From Sulfuritalea sp. (GTDB lineage: Bacteria > Pseudomonadota > Gammaproteobacteria > Burkholderiales > Rhodocyclaceae): 64,000 nt of DNA. The stretch lies in contig JAOTRV010000006.1 of assembly GCA_030247575.1 (NCBI GenBank), positions 124,001-188,000 on the forward strand, given 5' to 3'. The notes below the pieces were generated by a model that saw only the letters and a program-made list of their open reading frames with translations, did no database searches and had not been told where the DNA came from. The position numbers and the translations under genes were made by a program. The stretch's first letter is position 1. Each line of letters opens with the position of its first letter. This document shows, in pieces, positions 7,855 to 15,607 of the stretch.

Positions 7855-8007
7855 TTTGCTTCTCCAGAAAAGGGCGCATTCGCCCCTCGCGGGATGAATG
7901 GCCCGCAAGGGATTGGCGTCTTCCGACACCGGTGGCAGTTCATTCCGAACCGTAGGATTTGCCTCGATGAGGCGAAATAGACCGCCATGGACCGGTGGGT
8001 CCTCAGG

Positions 8008-8394
8008 CTAGTTGCTGGATTGCACCGCCGGCGACAGGGAGTCGAACCCGGTCGCGGCGCCGTCTGTGGTTTCGATCAGACCGTACTGGACGACTGCGGC
8101 TTCCACGGCTTCCTCCAGCGACGCGAAGTCGTCAGCGTCGCCGCCGGTGAAGCCGAAGTGGCCGGGCAGGTCCTGTGCCTCATACACCGACACGTCGCAT
8201 TCATCATCGAGTCGTCGGAGCCAGTGGTGGATCGAGTGGTCACCAATGATGATCGGGCGCAGCCCAACCTCCATGTCGAACGCGACGATACCGTCGCTCT
8301 CCTTGTCGCGGGCGATCCGCTCCGCCGCGGCACGGTCTTCGCCTTCTACTTCGATGACCGCCGTCTTGGTGATGGCGACGAGATACTTGTTCAT
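8008..8394 (-). CDS. Hypothetical protein, 128 aa
   Basis: ATG at 8394 with CAGGA upstream. Starts MNKYLVAITKTAVIEVEGED, giving a beta-rich N-terminus, then an acidic body rich in Asp and Glu. No signal peptide or known motif. The gap to the next gene upstream (8395-8580) contains only the left part of the GGTCTTTGCGGAGCG hairpin seen at 12-18 kb. Confidence 0.6.
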   Translation of the reverse strand: MNKYLVAITKTAVIEVEGEDRAAAERIARDKESDGIVAFDMEVGLRPIIIGDHSIHHWLRRLDDECDVSVYEAQDLPGHFGFTGGDADDFASLEEAVEAAVVQYGLIETTDGAATGFDSLSPAVQSSN

Positions 8395-8580
8395 GACTGT
8401 CCTGTTGTATGTGGTTGACAAATCGGCCGTGGAGACGGTGCGCTACATGACAATAGGTTAGCAAAACAGGCCCGGTGATTCCGCGTTTTCTCCTGCGGCG
8501 AGCGGCTTTGCGGAGCGTCCGACGGGGTGCCAGGTATGCGATATCCGAACTACGGTCGACTGGTAGCCTGTCGGACATTG

Positions 8581-10515
8581 CTACGGCTTAGACCGGTTGC
8601 TCCCTGCATCGATGCCGGAGGCTACCAGCCACTCCGGCGGCGTAGCGCGATGGAAACGGATGCTCTGCCAATATTTGCGAGCGCGCGCACGAACAGCTGC
8701 CCGATGATAGTGCCGGACGCCTTTGGATTCGCGTGGTGGTGGATCCCCTTTCAGTCCCCACGCATTCATGGTGGCCAGGCTCACACCGGCCTCCATGGCA
8801 GCTTCGCTCAGGGTGAGCCATTCAGCACTCAGCTGCTCGTGGTTGGCAGCCTTGGCTTCCGCCTTCTCACGCAAGCGCTGAAACATCGGCTCGGTAAGGT
8901 AGATCCGGCGCCGGTCCCACTTGGCGCGGGAGATACGGGCAGCACCCTCCTTGATCTGCTCGCGCACCCATTGCTCGGTCTTGTTCAAAGCGGACGCCGC
9001 TTCCTCAATAGTGTAGCCGTGGCGAGAATCCATGCGCTTGCGAACGGCCTGGAGGGTGACCAGCGGAATCTTGTCGGCCTTGCGCCAATGCACTCCCTCG
9101 AGAAAGTATTTGAAACGGGCAACGGTGATACCTAATCGGCGCGCGGCCTGCTCCTCCGTAAACCCGATCTTTTCGCGCAGTTGGCCGCACTGATGACGCG
9201 AAACGTAGACCACCCCGCGCGCTGCGCCGTTGGTCCCCGTCTTCGTTTTCAGGTCGCCGGCATCGACGAGGGCGCGTAGTTCGCGGATTGTGAAGAAATA
9301 CAGGTCGCAGGCTGTCTTCAGGGCAATCCATGATTTGGGGCCTTCGCCGGTCGGACAGTGCCTGGCGCACCAGCGCGTGGCATCCGTGCGGGACACGTAC
9401 CTTCGCCCCTTCTCGGTCGTTGCCGCCAGCACCCCGTTTTCGATGGCTGTGCGCACGACACCAATGCTGCGCTCGGCTTGGATTGCCACCTCCCTGAGGG
9501 TGAGGCCGGGCGACCAAGGGCGTGTCAGGTGCCGTTTGGCGCCGTGAGCGATTGCCAGGTAGCGGGCGGAATATTCCTCGAAGTTCTTCGGTGCGCCTTG
9601 CTCGCCCCAGATCTCCGCACAGGTCGAACAGGACTTCGGGTGCTTGCGCATTTCCCACAGCTTGAACGTGGTGCGCAGATTGTCGGTGTATCTGCCGTGC
9701 CACGGCATCGGGCACCCCGCCCGTCGATCGGCGAGCAGTTTTGCGGAGGTTTCCTTCGAGATCCACCAGGTTCCGAACTGCGTGGACGGGCCCTTCGTCC
9801 CGTAAGGATTGCAGCGAATGGCAGTGGGGATCAGCCCCATGCGGGCGTATTCGGAGAGCTTGTCGCTGCGGATCCCCAGCGCGTCGCGGATGGTGCTCAA
9901 CTGAATGTGCCCGGCGGGCGGGAATACGCGTGTGGCCTTCCATTTCTGCCACGCCTCGTACGGGATGACGTGCAACCGGCCGACGCGCCGGGTCGGCAAG
10001 TCGCCTTTCGCGATCGTCTGATTGACGATCGCGAAGGAGCCGATTTCACGGGCCGCTTGCGCCGTGGTCAGGCCGCCGATGACATCGGTGGTTTGAAGAC
10101 CGATCAGGTTGGTCCTGGTCTGGACGGAATTGGGGGTCCGCTCTGCTTGGGAATCCCCGGTCTTTTCCTGCAACCTGGCAGTCAGCACCTCCGCGATTTC
10201 GTCCTGGCTGACCTGGCCGACCAAGCTCGCCAGCATCGCTACCTCCGGGGGTTGCCACTCGTAGGCCCCGTTCGCACCCATTTTGCGCGGCGCCGGCCAG
10301 TCGTCATCGGTCGGCGCGCGGCCATGCCAGAGGGTGAAGAGTTCATCGAACGTCTTGGGTTTTGTCAGCCGCGCGCACACCCCATTGCTGCGCAGGCGTT
10401 GAATGTCATCGACCGGCCTGCCGATGACGGCAGCCAGTTCATAGGCGTGCGCCTTCTCGCCGTTTGCGACGACAAACTCTTCCCAGTGGAGAAGCTTGCG
10501 AGGCGCCATCTTCAT
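8581..10515 (-). CDS. Large protein with multiple helix-turn-helix modules, 644 aa
   Basis: Its ATG overlaps the stop of the ATPase gene (ATGA). Several spaced segments look like MerR/excisionase-type winged helices: GGLTTAQAAREIGSFAIVNQ, LTLREVAIQAERSIGVVRTA, GFTEEQAARRLGITVARFKY, YTIEEAASALNKTEQWVREQ, LTLSEAAMEAGVSLATMNAW. A Cys-containing stretch (SCSTC) sits mid-protein. Repeated DNA-binding modules in one chain, next to a P-loop ATPase, suggest a DNA-targeting subunit. No enzyme motif seen; specific role unknown. Confidence 0.65.
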   Translation of the reverse strand: MKMAPRKLLHWEEFVVANGEKAHAYELAAVIGRPVDDIQRLRSNGVCARLTKPKTFDELFTLWHGRAPTDDDWPAPRKMGANGAYEWQPPEVAMLASLVGQVSQDEIAEVLTARLQEKTGDSQAERTPNSVQTRTNLIGLQTTDVIGGLTTAQAAREIGSFAIVNQTIAKGDLPTRRVGRLHVIPYEAWQKWKATRVFPPAGHIQLSTIRDALGIRSDKLSEYARMGLIPTAIRCNPYGTKGPSTQFGTWWISKETSAKLLADRRAGCPMPWHGRYTDNLRTTFKLWEMRKHPKSCSTCAEIWGEQGAPKNFEEYSARYLAIAHGAKRHLTRPWSPGLTLREVAIQAERSIGVVRTAIENGVLAATTEKGRRYVSRTDATRWCARHCPTGEGPKSWIALKTACDLYFFTIRELRALVDAGDLKTKTGTNGAARGVVYVSRHQCGQLREKIGFTEEQAARRLGITVARFKYFLEGVHWRKADKIPLVTLQAVRKRMDSRHGYTIEEAASALNKTEQWVREQIKEGAARISRAKWDRRRIYLTEPMFQRLREKAEAKAANHEQLSAEWLTLSEAAMEAGVSLATMNAWGLKGDPPPRESKGVRHYHRAAVRARARKYWQSIRFHRATPPEWLVASGIDAGSNRSKP

Positions 10516-11456
10516 GCCCGCGCTTCGAACTCGTCGCCGAGGGCGCGCGCGCCGGCCAGCATCTGCTGCGGTGACAGTCCGGCAACGGCACCCAACAGTT
10601 CGACCACCGGATCAGTCAGCGCCATAAGGCGCTCGGTTGGAATGGAACGCATGGCGCGGTCCCACTGGCTGAAGGTCGCCGGCAGCGTCCGCTTGACAGT
10701 CTTGGCTTTGGGCGCCACCTTCTTCAGCCCGTCACACATTGGCATCTTGACCTTCTCGACGCCGCGACGGCTGAAGCAGAAGAATTCGCCCGGAGCAAGC
10801 GCATTGAGATCCTTGAACTCGATACCGGAGGAGCGGAATTGCTGGGCCAGCGCCGACCAGGCGGTAGGGTCTTCCTGGCACCCGACCAAGGTGAGGTTCT
10901 TGTTGGCGAACAGGGTGCGGTGCAGCGTGCCGGTGTAACGGTGCGCCGTGACGAACAGATCGAGAGAGCGTTTGCGGCCGCGCTCGACAAACTGGCTGAT
11001 GATGTCGGCAGCGTCGCCAACGCCATCCTTGCGTTTTCTTGCAGCGCTGAAAAGTTGGCCCTCGTCGATGAACACGAACAGCGGTTTGCGATGTTCCTCG
11101 GCGGCGTCGAGGATTGCCATACCGTACGGAATGAATTCGAAGGCGTCCGTTGCGGACACTACGACGATGGGTTGATCGCGGAGCGTCAGGCGTTCGCGCA
11201 GTTCGTCGGCACTTTCGACCGGCGCACCGTACATGGATGCCAACTCCCCTTCGGGGTCGATCAGGACGCTGATCCAGCCCTGCTCCGACAGTTGCTCAGC
11301 AATCAGGAGGCCGGCATTTGTCTTGCCATTGCCGCTCGGGCCGACAGCGAGCGATCGCAGTCCGGTGGTGGCGTATTCGGACAGGTCGATAGGCTGCCCG
11401 CCCAGATTCAGCATTGCGCCGAACATTTCAGTGCGCCGGATGACGGATCGCTTCAC
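10512..11456 (-). CDS. P-loop ATPase (HerA/FtsK-like fold), 314 aa
   Basis: GTG at 11456 overlaps the stop of the upstream gene (GTGA). Walker A GPSGNGKTN at about residues 39-47, Walker B LFVFIDEGQ at about 128-136, then an arginine-rich segment (ERGRKRSLDLFVTAHRYTG) as in HerA/VirB4/AAA_10-type DNA pumps. About 314 aa with no membrane helix, so a soluble ATPase. It lies between a small unknown protein and the multi-HTH protein, each overlapping by four bases, so the three form a translationally coupled unit. Confidence 0.75.
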   Translation of the reverse strand: MKRSVIRRTEMFGAMLNLGGQPIDLSEYATTGLRSLAVGPSGNGKTNAGLLIAEQLSEQGWISVLIDPEGELASMYGAPVESADELRERLTLRDQPIVVVSATDAFEFIPYGMAILDAAEEHRKPLFVFIDEGQLFSAARKRKDGVGDAADIISQFVERGRKRSLDLFVTAHRYTGTLHRTLFANKNLTLVGCQEDPTAWSALAQQFRSSGIEFKDLNALAPGEFFCFSRRGVEKVKMPMCDGLKKVAPKAKTVKRTLPATFSQWDRAMRSIPTERLMALTDPVVELLGAVAGLSPQQMLAGARALGDEFEARA

Positions 11457-11992
11457 GATTCTTCCTCCTCGGATGGCAACACAATGTCCTTCAGGATCAG
11501 GACCTGTTTCTGGTTGAGGGAAAACACGACGGCAAAATCGTTGATGACCTGCTCGTCGACCCGGCCGAGAACGCCCGTGCGACGTGCCTTCGCCAGCAGT
11601 TTGCGCAAACTGCCCCAATCGTTGCCTTCAGCCGGAACCGCAGTGGATACGCTGGCGATCTCGCTCCTGAGCTGATCGATGGTGTAGGGCGCGGCACGGT
11701 CACCGACATCGCAGGCCAGCCGAGTATTCAGGATGCCCAAAAGCTGAAGCGGGTTCATGTAGACGTGCACCCGGCGGATCAGCGCTTTGTCGGCAGCGGA
11801 AAACTCCTGAGGCTTTCGCTCCGACAATGCCGCCTCCGCCGTCGCGGAGACGCCACCCGGCTTTGAGTTGTCAAGAAGATGACGGCGTACCGCCCCCGGT
11901 GGGGGTGGAGGCATAGCAGCCGGTTTGACGGCGAGCAAGGTTGAAATCATGCTGGGCCGGGCGGTGGTGTTGTCTTCGGCGCGCGTTCTCAT
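11453..11992 (-). CDS. Hypothetical protein, 179 aa
   Basis: First gene of the coupled trio with the ATPase and multi-HTH protein. ATG at 11992 after GGAGGG. The N-terminal 60 residues are Pro/Ala-rich and probably disordered; the rest is helical (LIRRVHVYMNPLQLLGILNT, LRKLLAKARRTGVLGRVDEQ). No known family. It may be a partner or regulator of the ATPase. Confidence 0.6.
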   Translation of the reverse strand: MRTRAEDNTTARPSMISTLLAVKPAAMPPPPPGAVRRHLLDNSKPGGVSATAEAALSERKPQEFSAADKALIRRVHVYMNPLQLLGILNTRLACDVGDRAAPYTIDQLRSEIASVSTAVPAEGNDWGSLRKLLAKARRTGVLGRVDEQVINDFAVVFSLNQKQVLILKDIVLPSEEEES

Positions 11993-12167
11993 TTGTGGTC
12001 CCTCCAGGTTTCAGGCAGCCGCATATTGCGGCTCATTGGGTAAGCTACGTGAATGACTGTGGCGATTCCTGTTTTTGTGAAAACAGTCGCCTCTTTGCGC
12101 TCGGGTGTGAACCCACGACATCAGGTCGAAGTACGAGGCGTGGTGATTCAGTGGTGGCGAGTGTGTC

Positions 12168-12226
12168 GGTCTTTGCGGAGTGCCCCTGCGGACACTCTGA
12201 AAAGACCTCCCCGAACATCGGGGAGG
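12168..12226 (-). terminator. Terminator plus GGTCTTT hairpin, copy 1
   Basis: Read on the minus strand after the methylase gene: CCTCCCCGA-tgt-TCGGGGAGG followed by TCTTTT, a good intrinsic terminator. It is immediately followed by a second imperfect hairpin whose arms are GGTCTTTTCAGAGTGTCC and GGCACTCCGCAAAGACC. The rest of the gap to 11992 holds AGCCGC/GCGGCT and TGTTTT/AAAACA hairpins. Five similar copies are found to 19.3 kb. Confidence 0.7.
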
Positions 12227-12243
12227 GTGAAACGGATGCGGCG

Positions 12244-13965
12244 CTAGGCGGCCAGCCTGAGTTGCTCCGGCTGCTGCGCGTCGATCTGGAAATCCACGTT
12301 GATGCCGTGGCGTTCGAGGACCACGGTGGCGGCATCATCAATCGCCTCCATCGCTCGTGCCTTCCTGTCCTCGTCGCCGCTGCAGATGTTGTGCAGCGGG
12401 TGATCCCAGTAGCTGCGACCGGCGGCATTGTTGATCTCCGTGCGCAGCTCCTTGTCGAGTTTTTCGGCGGAGTCGAACGACAGCCAGAAGGCGTCGCTGA
12501 CTTTGGCCCCCTCGGGCGGCAACCACTGACGATGACGTCCGACCAGCCGGTTGAGCCGATCCACCAATTTCCTGTTCGTTGAAAAGAAATGGATCGTGCC
12601 GGCGCCAGGATAGTAGCGAACGTCGAAGTAGGAGCTGCTGACCCTGGCGCCATGCTTCAAGTCGGCGAAGTGCGCGCTGAAGGTCTGGACCAGGCTGACT
12701 TCCGGCTCGATCTTGCCGTCAAGCATGGCGAACACCTTGTCGAAATCGGCTAACAGGCGCGTCGACTCGTAATTGAGTCCATGTTGATAGCTGTGCGTGC
12801 CATGGCCCGGCAGGACAAAGCGCGTGGTCTTGATTTTCATGCCCGCCGTGCGATGGCGATCATTACTCTTCCACCCCTTATAAAACACGGTGTTGTCCGA
12901 GTGGTAGCGCGTGATGAGGTCGAACACATCGCAGGCCATCTCGAGTTGCATGGCGGCACGGTTCTCCACCAACCCGCAGAGGAAGCCGTAGATGTTGGGC
13001 ACCGTGAATTCGAGCTTCTTGATGTCCGCGAACTCCTTTTCCACGCGCTGCTGCGCCGATGACGACAGGCGCGACGTGACGTTGGTCGAGCGAAGAATTC
13101 CGGCCCAGGCCCTGTCCTTCAATAGCGAGTAGCGTTTTGCAATCTCGCCCTGCACCCATTTGACCGAGGTATCCGGCTTGCTGGCGCCGCCGTCGCCGTT
13201 GCGCACGGCCATGGTGTCGCCCAGCAGCGTGGCGTAGTAGTGCGCCCGCGCTTCGCCAAATACCGCCTCGCGCATCGTTCGCACCGCGGCCTTGAAGGCG
13301 CGCACGGTGTTCTCGACAAACGAGTTGGGCAGCGCCAGCGCGTGCACCTCTTCGTAGCCACCGGCCAGCCCGGCGCCTGTTTCGGCATCGTCGTTCAGGT
13401 CGCTCAACAGATCGCCGACAATATCGACGGCGACGTTGGCTTCCTTCCGGAGATACACCAGCGCCACTTCCACCGCCGTCTTGCGCTCGGCGTCCGGCAC
13501 CATGAAGGCGTCGGCGATGAATTCGACCTCGCCAAACTGGTCGATGAGGTTGCCCAGCATCTGCCTTTCCTTGGAACAGCGATTCCGCACCGTTTCGGCA
13601 TTGATGATGGCGACGATCTCGGCATCCCACACCAGATCCCAGGCCTTCAGAACGTGCGCAGCACCGTTGGCGAAGGGCGGGTTCAGGATCACATGCGAGT
13701 AGATGGACCCGCTGCTGAACTGCATGAAATCCACGCCGACGACGTCGTAGTCCTTGGCGCGAAGCATCGGATGTTTCGAGATGTCGAGCTCGCAGCAGTC
13801 GATGGGAATGTTGCGGCGGTAGTAGTCACGCTCCCGCGGATTGGCGTCGGCAAGCGCGCCGTCGCCTGCCGAGGGTTCGAGAACCCGGGTGAACTCGCGA
13901 TTCTTGAATTTGCCCCAGGCGCGCGCCGCGAGATCCGGGGGTGTTGGATAAAACTGTGCATCCAT
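12244..13965 (-). CDS. DUF4942-type SAM-dependent DNA methyltransferase-like protein
   Basis: 573 aa from the ATG at 13965 with GGAGC upstream. N-terminal N6-adenine methylase-like domain: motif I VLEPSAGDGAL (about residues 28-38) and motif IV NPPF (about 95). The C-terminal half matches DUF4942 proteins (around YGFLCGLVENRAAM, DNTVFYKGWKSNDRHR). Such proteins are common on plasmids and ICEs; target and partner nuclease are unknown. No restriction gene adjoins it, so it may protect the element's own DNA. Leader hairpin at 13990-14030. Confidence 0.75.
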   Translation of the reverse strand: MDAQFYPTPPDLAARAWGKFKNREFTRVLEPSAGDGALADANPRERDYYRRNIPIDCCELDISKHPMLRAKDYDVVGVDFMQFSSGSIYSHVILNPPFANGAAHVLKAWDLVWDAEIVAIINAETVRNRCSKERQMLGNLIDQFGEVEFIADAFMVPDAERKTAVEVALVYLRKEANVAVDIVGDLLSDLNDDAETGAGLAGGYEEVHALALPNSFVENTVRAFKAAVRTMREAVFGEARAHYYATLLGDTMAVRNGDGGASKPDTSVKWVQGEIAKRYSLLKDRAWAGILRSTNVTSRLSSSAQQRVEKEFADIKKLEFTVPNIYGFLCGLVENRAAMQLEMACDVFDLITRYHSDNTVFYKGWKSNDRHRTAGMKIKTTRFVLPGHGTHSYQHGLNYESTRLLADFDKVFAMLDGKIEPEVSLVQTFSAHFADLKHGARVSSSYFDVRYYPGAGTIHFFSTNRKLVDRLNRLVGRHRQWLPPEGAKVSDAFWLSFDSAEKLDKELRTEINNAAGRSYWDHPLHNICSGDEDRKARAMEAIDDAATVVLERHGINVDFQIDAQQPEQLRLAA

Positions 13966-13987
13966 TGGTTTGCTCCGATGAAGTTGC

Positions 13988-14032
13988 GCGGAGTCCATCC
14001 CTTGCGGAGTGGGACCCCGCGCGGGGTGTGAT
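13988..14032 (-). promoter_or_regulatory. GC-rich hairpin leader of the DUF4942 gene
   Basis: Minus strand shows CACACCCCGCGCGGGG, then CCCACTCC, then GCAAGGGATGGACTCCGCG, ending about 25 nt before the start codon. The order of short GC hairpins and the terminal CTCCGCGCA match the leaders at 17.5, 18.5 and 19.1 kb, though the upstream CGACTTG hairpin of those is missing here. Confidence 0.45.
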
Positions 14033-14038
14033 GTCCGT

Positions 14039-14374
14039 TCAGGCCGCCTGCGCCGTGGCGCAGACTGCCCTCAGGAACCTGTTGCCAAACGCGCATTCGG
14101 GCAGCTCGAAATCCCAGATGCAGAATTCCGGCTCCGGCCCGGCCCCAATGCGACCCTCTGACGGGTTGCGCGGGTTGATGAAGGTCGCGTAGGCGCGGTT
14201 GCCCATTTCCTCGTTGATCCGAGTGACGCGGCAAAGGTTGAGCGCGTTGAACTGCGCACTATCCTTGAAGAGGATGTCGCCCACCTGGAGCTGGGCGATG
14301 TTGGCGATATGCTCGCCGACTGCCCAGTCTCCGAAGTCCTCTGTCCCGTGCGTTCGCCAGGATGTGATTCCCAT
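14039..14374 (-). CDS. Hypothetical protein, 111 aa
   Basis: ATG at 14374 preceded by GGAGG, a strong ribosome site. Beta-rich small protein (VGDILFKDSAQFNALNLCRV, EFCIWDFELPECAFG). No recognised domain. Upstream hairpin GCGCCGGC-gatct-GCCGGCGGC. Confidence 0.6.
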   Translation of the reverse strand: MGITSWRTHGTEDFGDWAVGEHIANIAQLQVGDILFKDSAQFNALNLCRVTRINEEMGNRAYATFINPRNPSEGRIGAGPEPEFCIWDFELPECAFGNRFLRAVCATAQAA

Positions 14375-14542
14375 ACATGCCTCCGTTGGTTTTCCATCGC
14401 CGCCGGCAGATCGCCGGCGCAATGAAGGTGATGACAAGGGGCTGCCGAAACGCCTAGGGCGAGATGCGGCTCTCTTTGTCACGATGGATGGCGGGATCGG
14501 TGCGCTGATCCCGTAAGCACGCTCGCAGGGCGAGAGTGTTCG

Positions 14543-14604
14543 AGGTCTTTGCGGAGCGCCCGGCCGGACGCTCTGAAAAGACCTCCCCCAAGCTGCAGGG
14601 GAGG
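14543..14604 (-). terminator. Terminator plus GGTCTTT hairpin, copy 2
   Basis: Minus strand: CCTCCCC...GGGGAGG then TCTTTT, followed by the paired arms AGGTCTTTTCAGAGCGTCC and GGGCGCTCCGCAAAGACCT. It follows the 97-aa gene and separates it from the 111-aa gene. Confidence 0.7.
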
Positions 14605-14617
14605 AAGGGAGGAGTCT

Positions 14618-14911
14618 TTACGCGCGCCAGACACGTCCGTTATAGCAAACGGTGGCGACGAGTTTTCCTGTCGCGTCCGTCACGGCTCCGCCGGCCCAGT
14701 TGCCGGCGCCCAGGTCGTTTTCTTCGATATAGGCGCGACACAGGGCACTGGCCTTCGCCATCGAGTCGGCCTTGGCGGTCTTGTTGCGAACCCCATACAG
14801 CGGGCGGCTCGGGTCTTGCCCGTGATCCGGATTACCGAGGCTGCGAAGCGTTACTTTCAGCGCGGCCGGGGCGGTCAGTTCAGCGCCGGTGATTTCTTGT
14901 CTCTGGTTCAT
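14618..14911 (-). CDS. Hypothetical protein, 97 aa
   Basis: ATG at 14911, 22 nt after the stop of the upstream gene, so probably one operon. Ala/Gly-rich, ends with GGAVTDATGKLVATVCYNGR, a beta-hairpin-like tail. No family recognised. Confidence 0.6.
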   Translation of the reverse strand: MNQRQEITGAELTAPAALKVTLRSLGNPDHGQDPSRPLYGVRNKTAKADSMAKASALCRAYIEENDLGAGNWAGGAVTDATGKLVATVCYNGRVWRA

Positions 14912-14933
14912 GGTGATTTCAGTCCTCGGCGAG

Positions 14934-15377
14934 TCAGGAATCGGCCGCGAGGGCGGCGCGAATCGATTGGGCTTGGTGGTCGAAGCTCTGCGCGTTCCAC
15001 TGTTCGGCGGAAAAATCGAGAATCCGCATGGCCTGTGCTACGGCATCGGCCCACGCCGCGTCCAATGCGTCACGGGCAGAACCAAAAGCGCGTTCGCAGC
15101 CGTCGGCCCCGGCCGACCAAATCCACATGCCGGGCTGATCGCTGTCGGTGTCAATGTCGTATCCCAGCGACTCCAGCAGTTCCAGCTTGGGATCGCCGTC
15201 GATCGACGGCTGGTTGCCGGTCACCCAAATGGCGGCTGCCTCGCTGCAGGCATCGTCAAATTTGAGCGTGGCATCCGGAGGGAAATCCCCGGACGTAATC
15301 TCGGGAAAGCTAGCAGCAATGCTGGCCCAGAATTGCTCCTTGGCCCGCGCTACTGCGTCGTGAAACCTGTCTTTCAT
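14934..15377 (-). CDS. Hypothetical protein, 147 aa
   Basis: ATG at 15377 with AGGAG upstream. Acidic, Ala-rich helical protein with a segment LGYDIDTDSDQPGMWIWSAG and DALDAAWADAVAQAMRILDF. No known domain. It is downstream of a terminator/hairpin module and shares an operon with the 97-aa gene. Confidence 0.6.
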   Translation of the reverse strand: MKDRFHDAVARAKEQFWASIAASFPEITSGDFPPDATLKFDDACSEAAAIWVTGNQPSIDGDPKLELLESLGYDIDTDSDQPGMWIWSAGADGCERAFGSARDALDAAWADAVAQAMRILDFSAEQWNAQSFDHQAQSIRAALAADS

Positions 15378-15531
15378 TGTGAGTCTCCTGTTGAATCCGG
15401 AGGTCTGCAAATTCCTCGGAAGTGATGTCAGATTAGCGAAACGACGTGAGGCATTCCGATTTATCTGGGTCATCGAACGCGGATTCATGAACGTCGAATC
15501 CGTAAGCACGCTTGCCGTGGGCAAGGTGTTC

Positions 15532-15592
15532 AGGTCTTTGCGGAGCGTCCAGTCGGCCGCTTTGAAAAGACCTCCCCTGTCGAAGGGGAGGT
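15532..15592 (-). terminator. Terminator plus GGTCTTT hairpin, copy 3
   Basis: Minus strand: ACCTCCCCT-tcgac-AGGGGAGGT then CTTTT, a clear intrinsic terminator for the DndC-like gene 16 nt upstream. The adjoining hairpin has arms AGGTCTTTTCAAAGCGGCC and GGACGCTCCGCAAAGACCT. Confidence 0.75.
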
Positions 15593-15607
15593 GAAGCCGG
15601 TGAAACG

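Noticed and set aside
9358..10938. 526-codon plus-strand frame antisense to the multi-HTH and ATPase genes
   Set aside because: High-GC antisense shadow; no domain and no ribosome site, while the minus-strand genes have Walker motifs and HTH modules.
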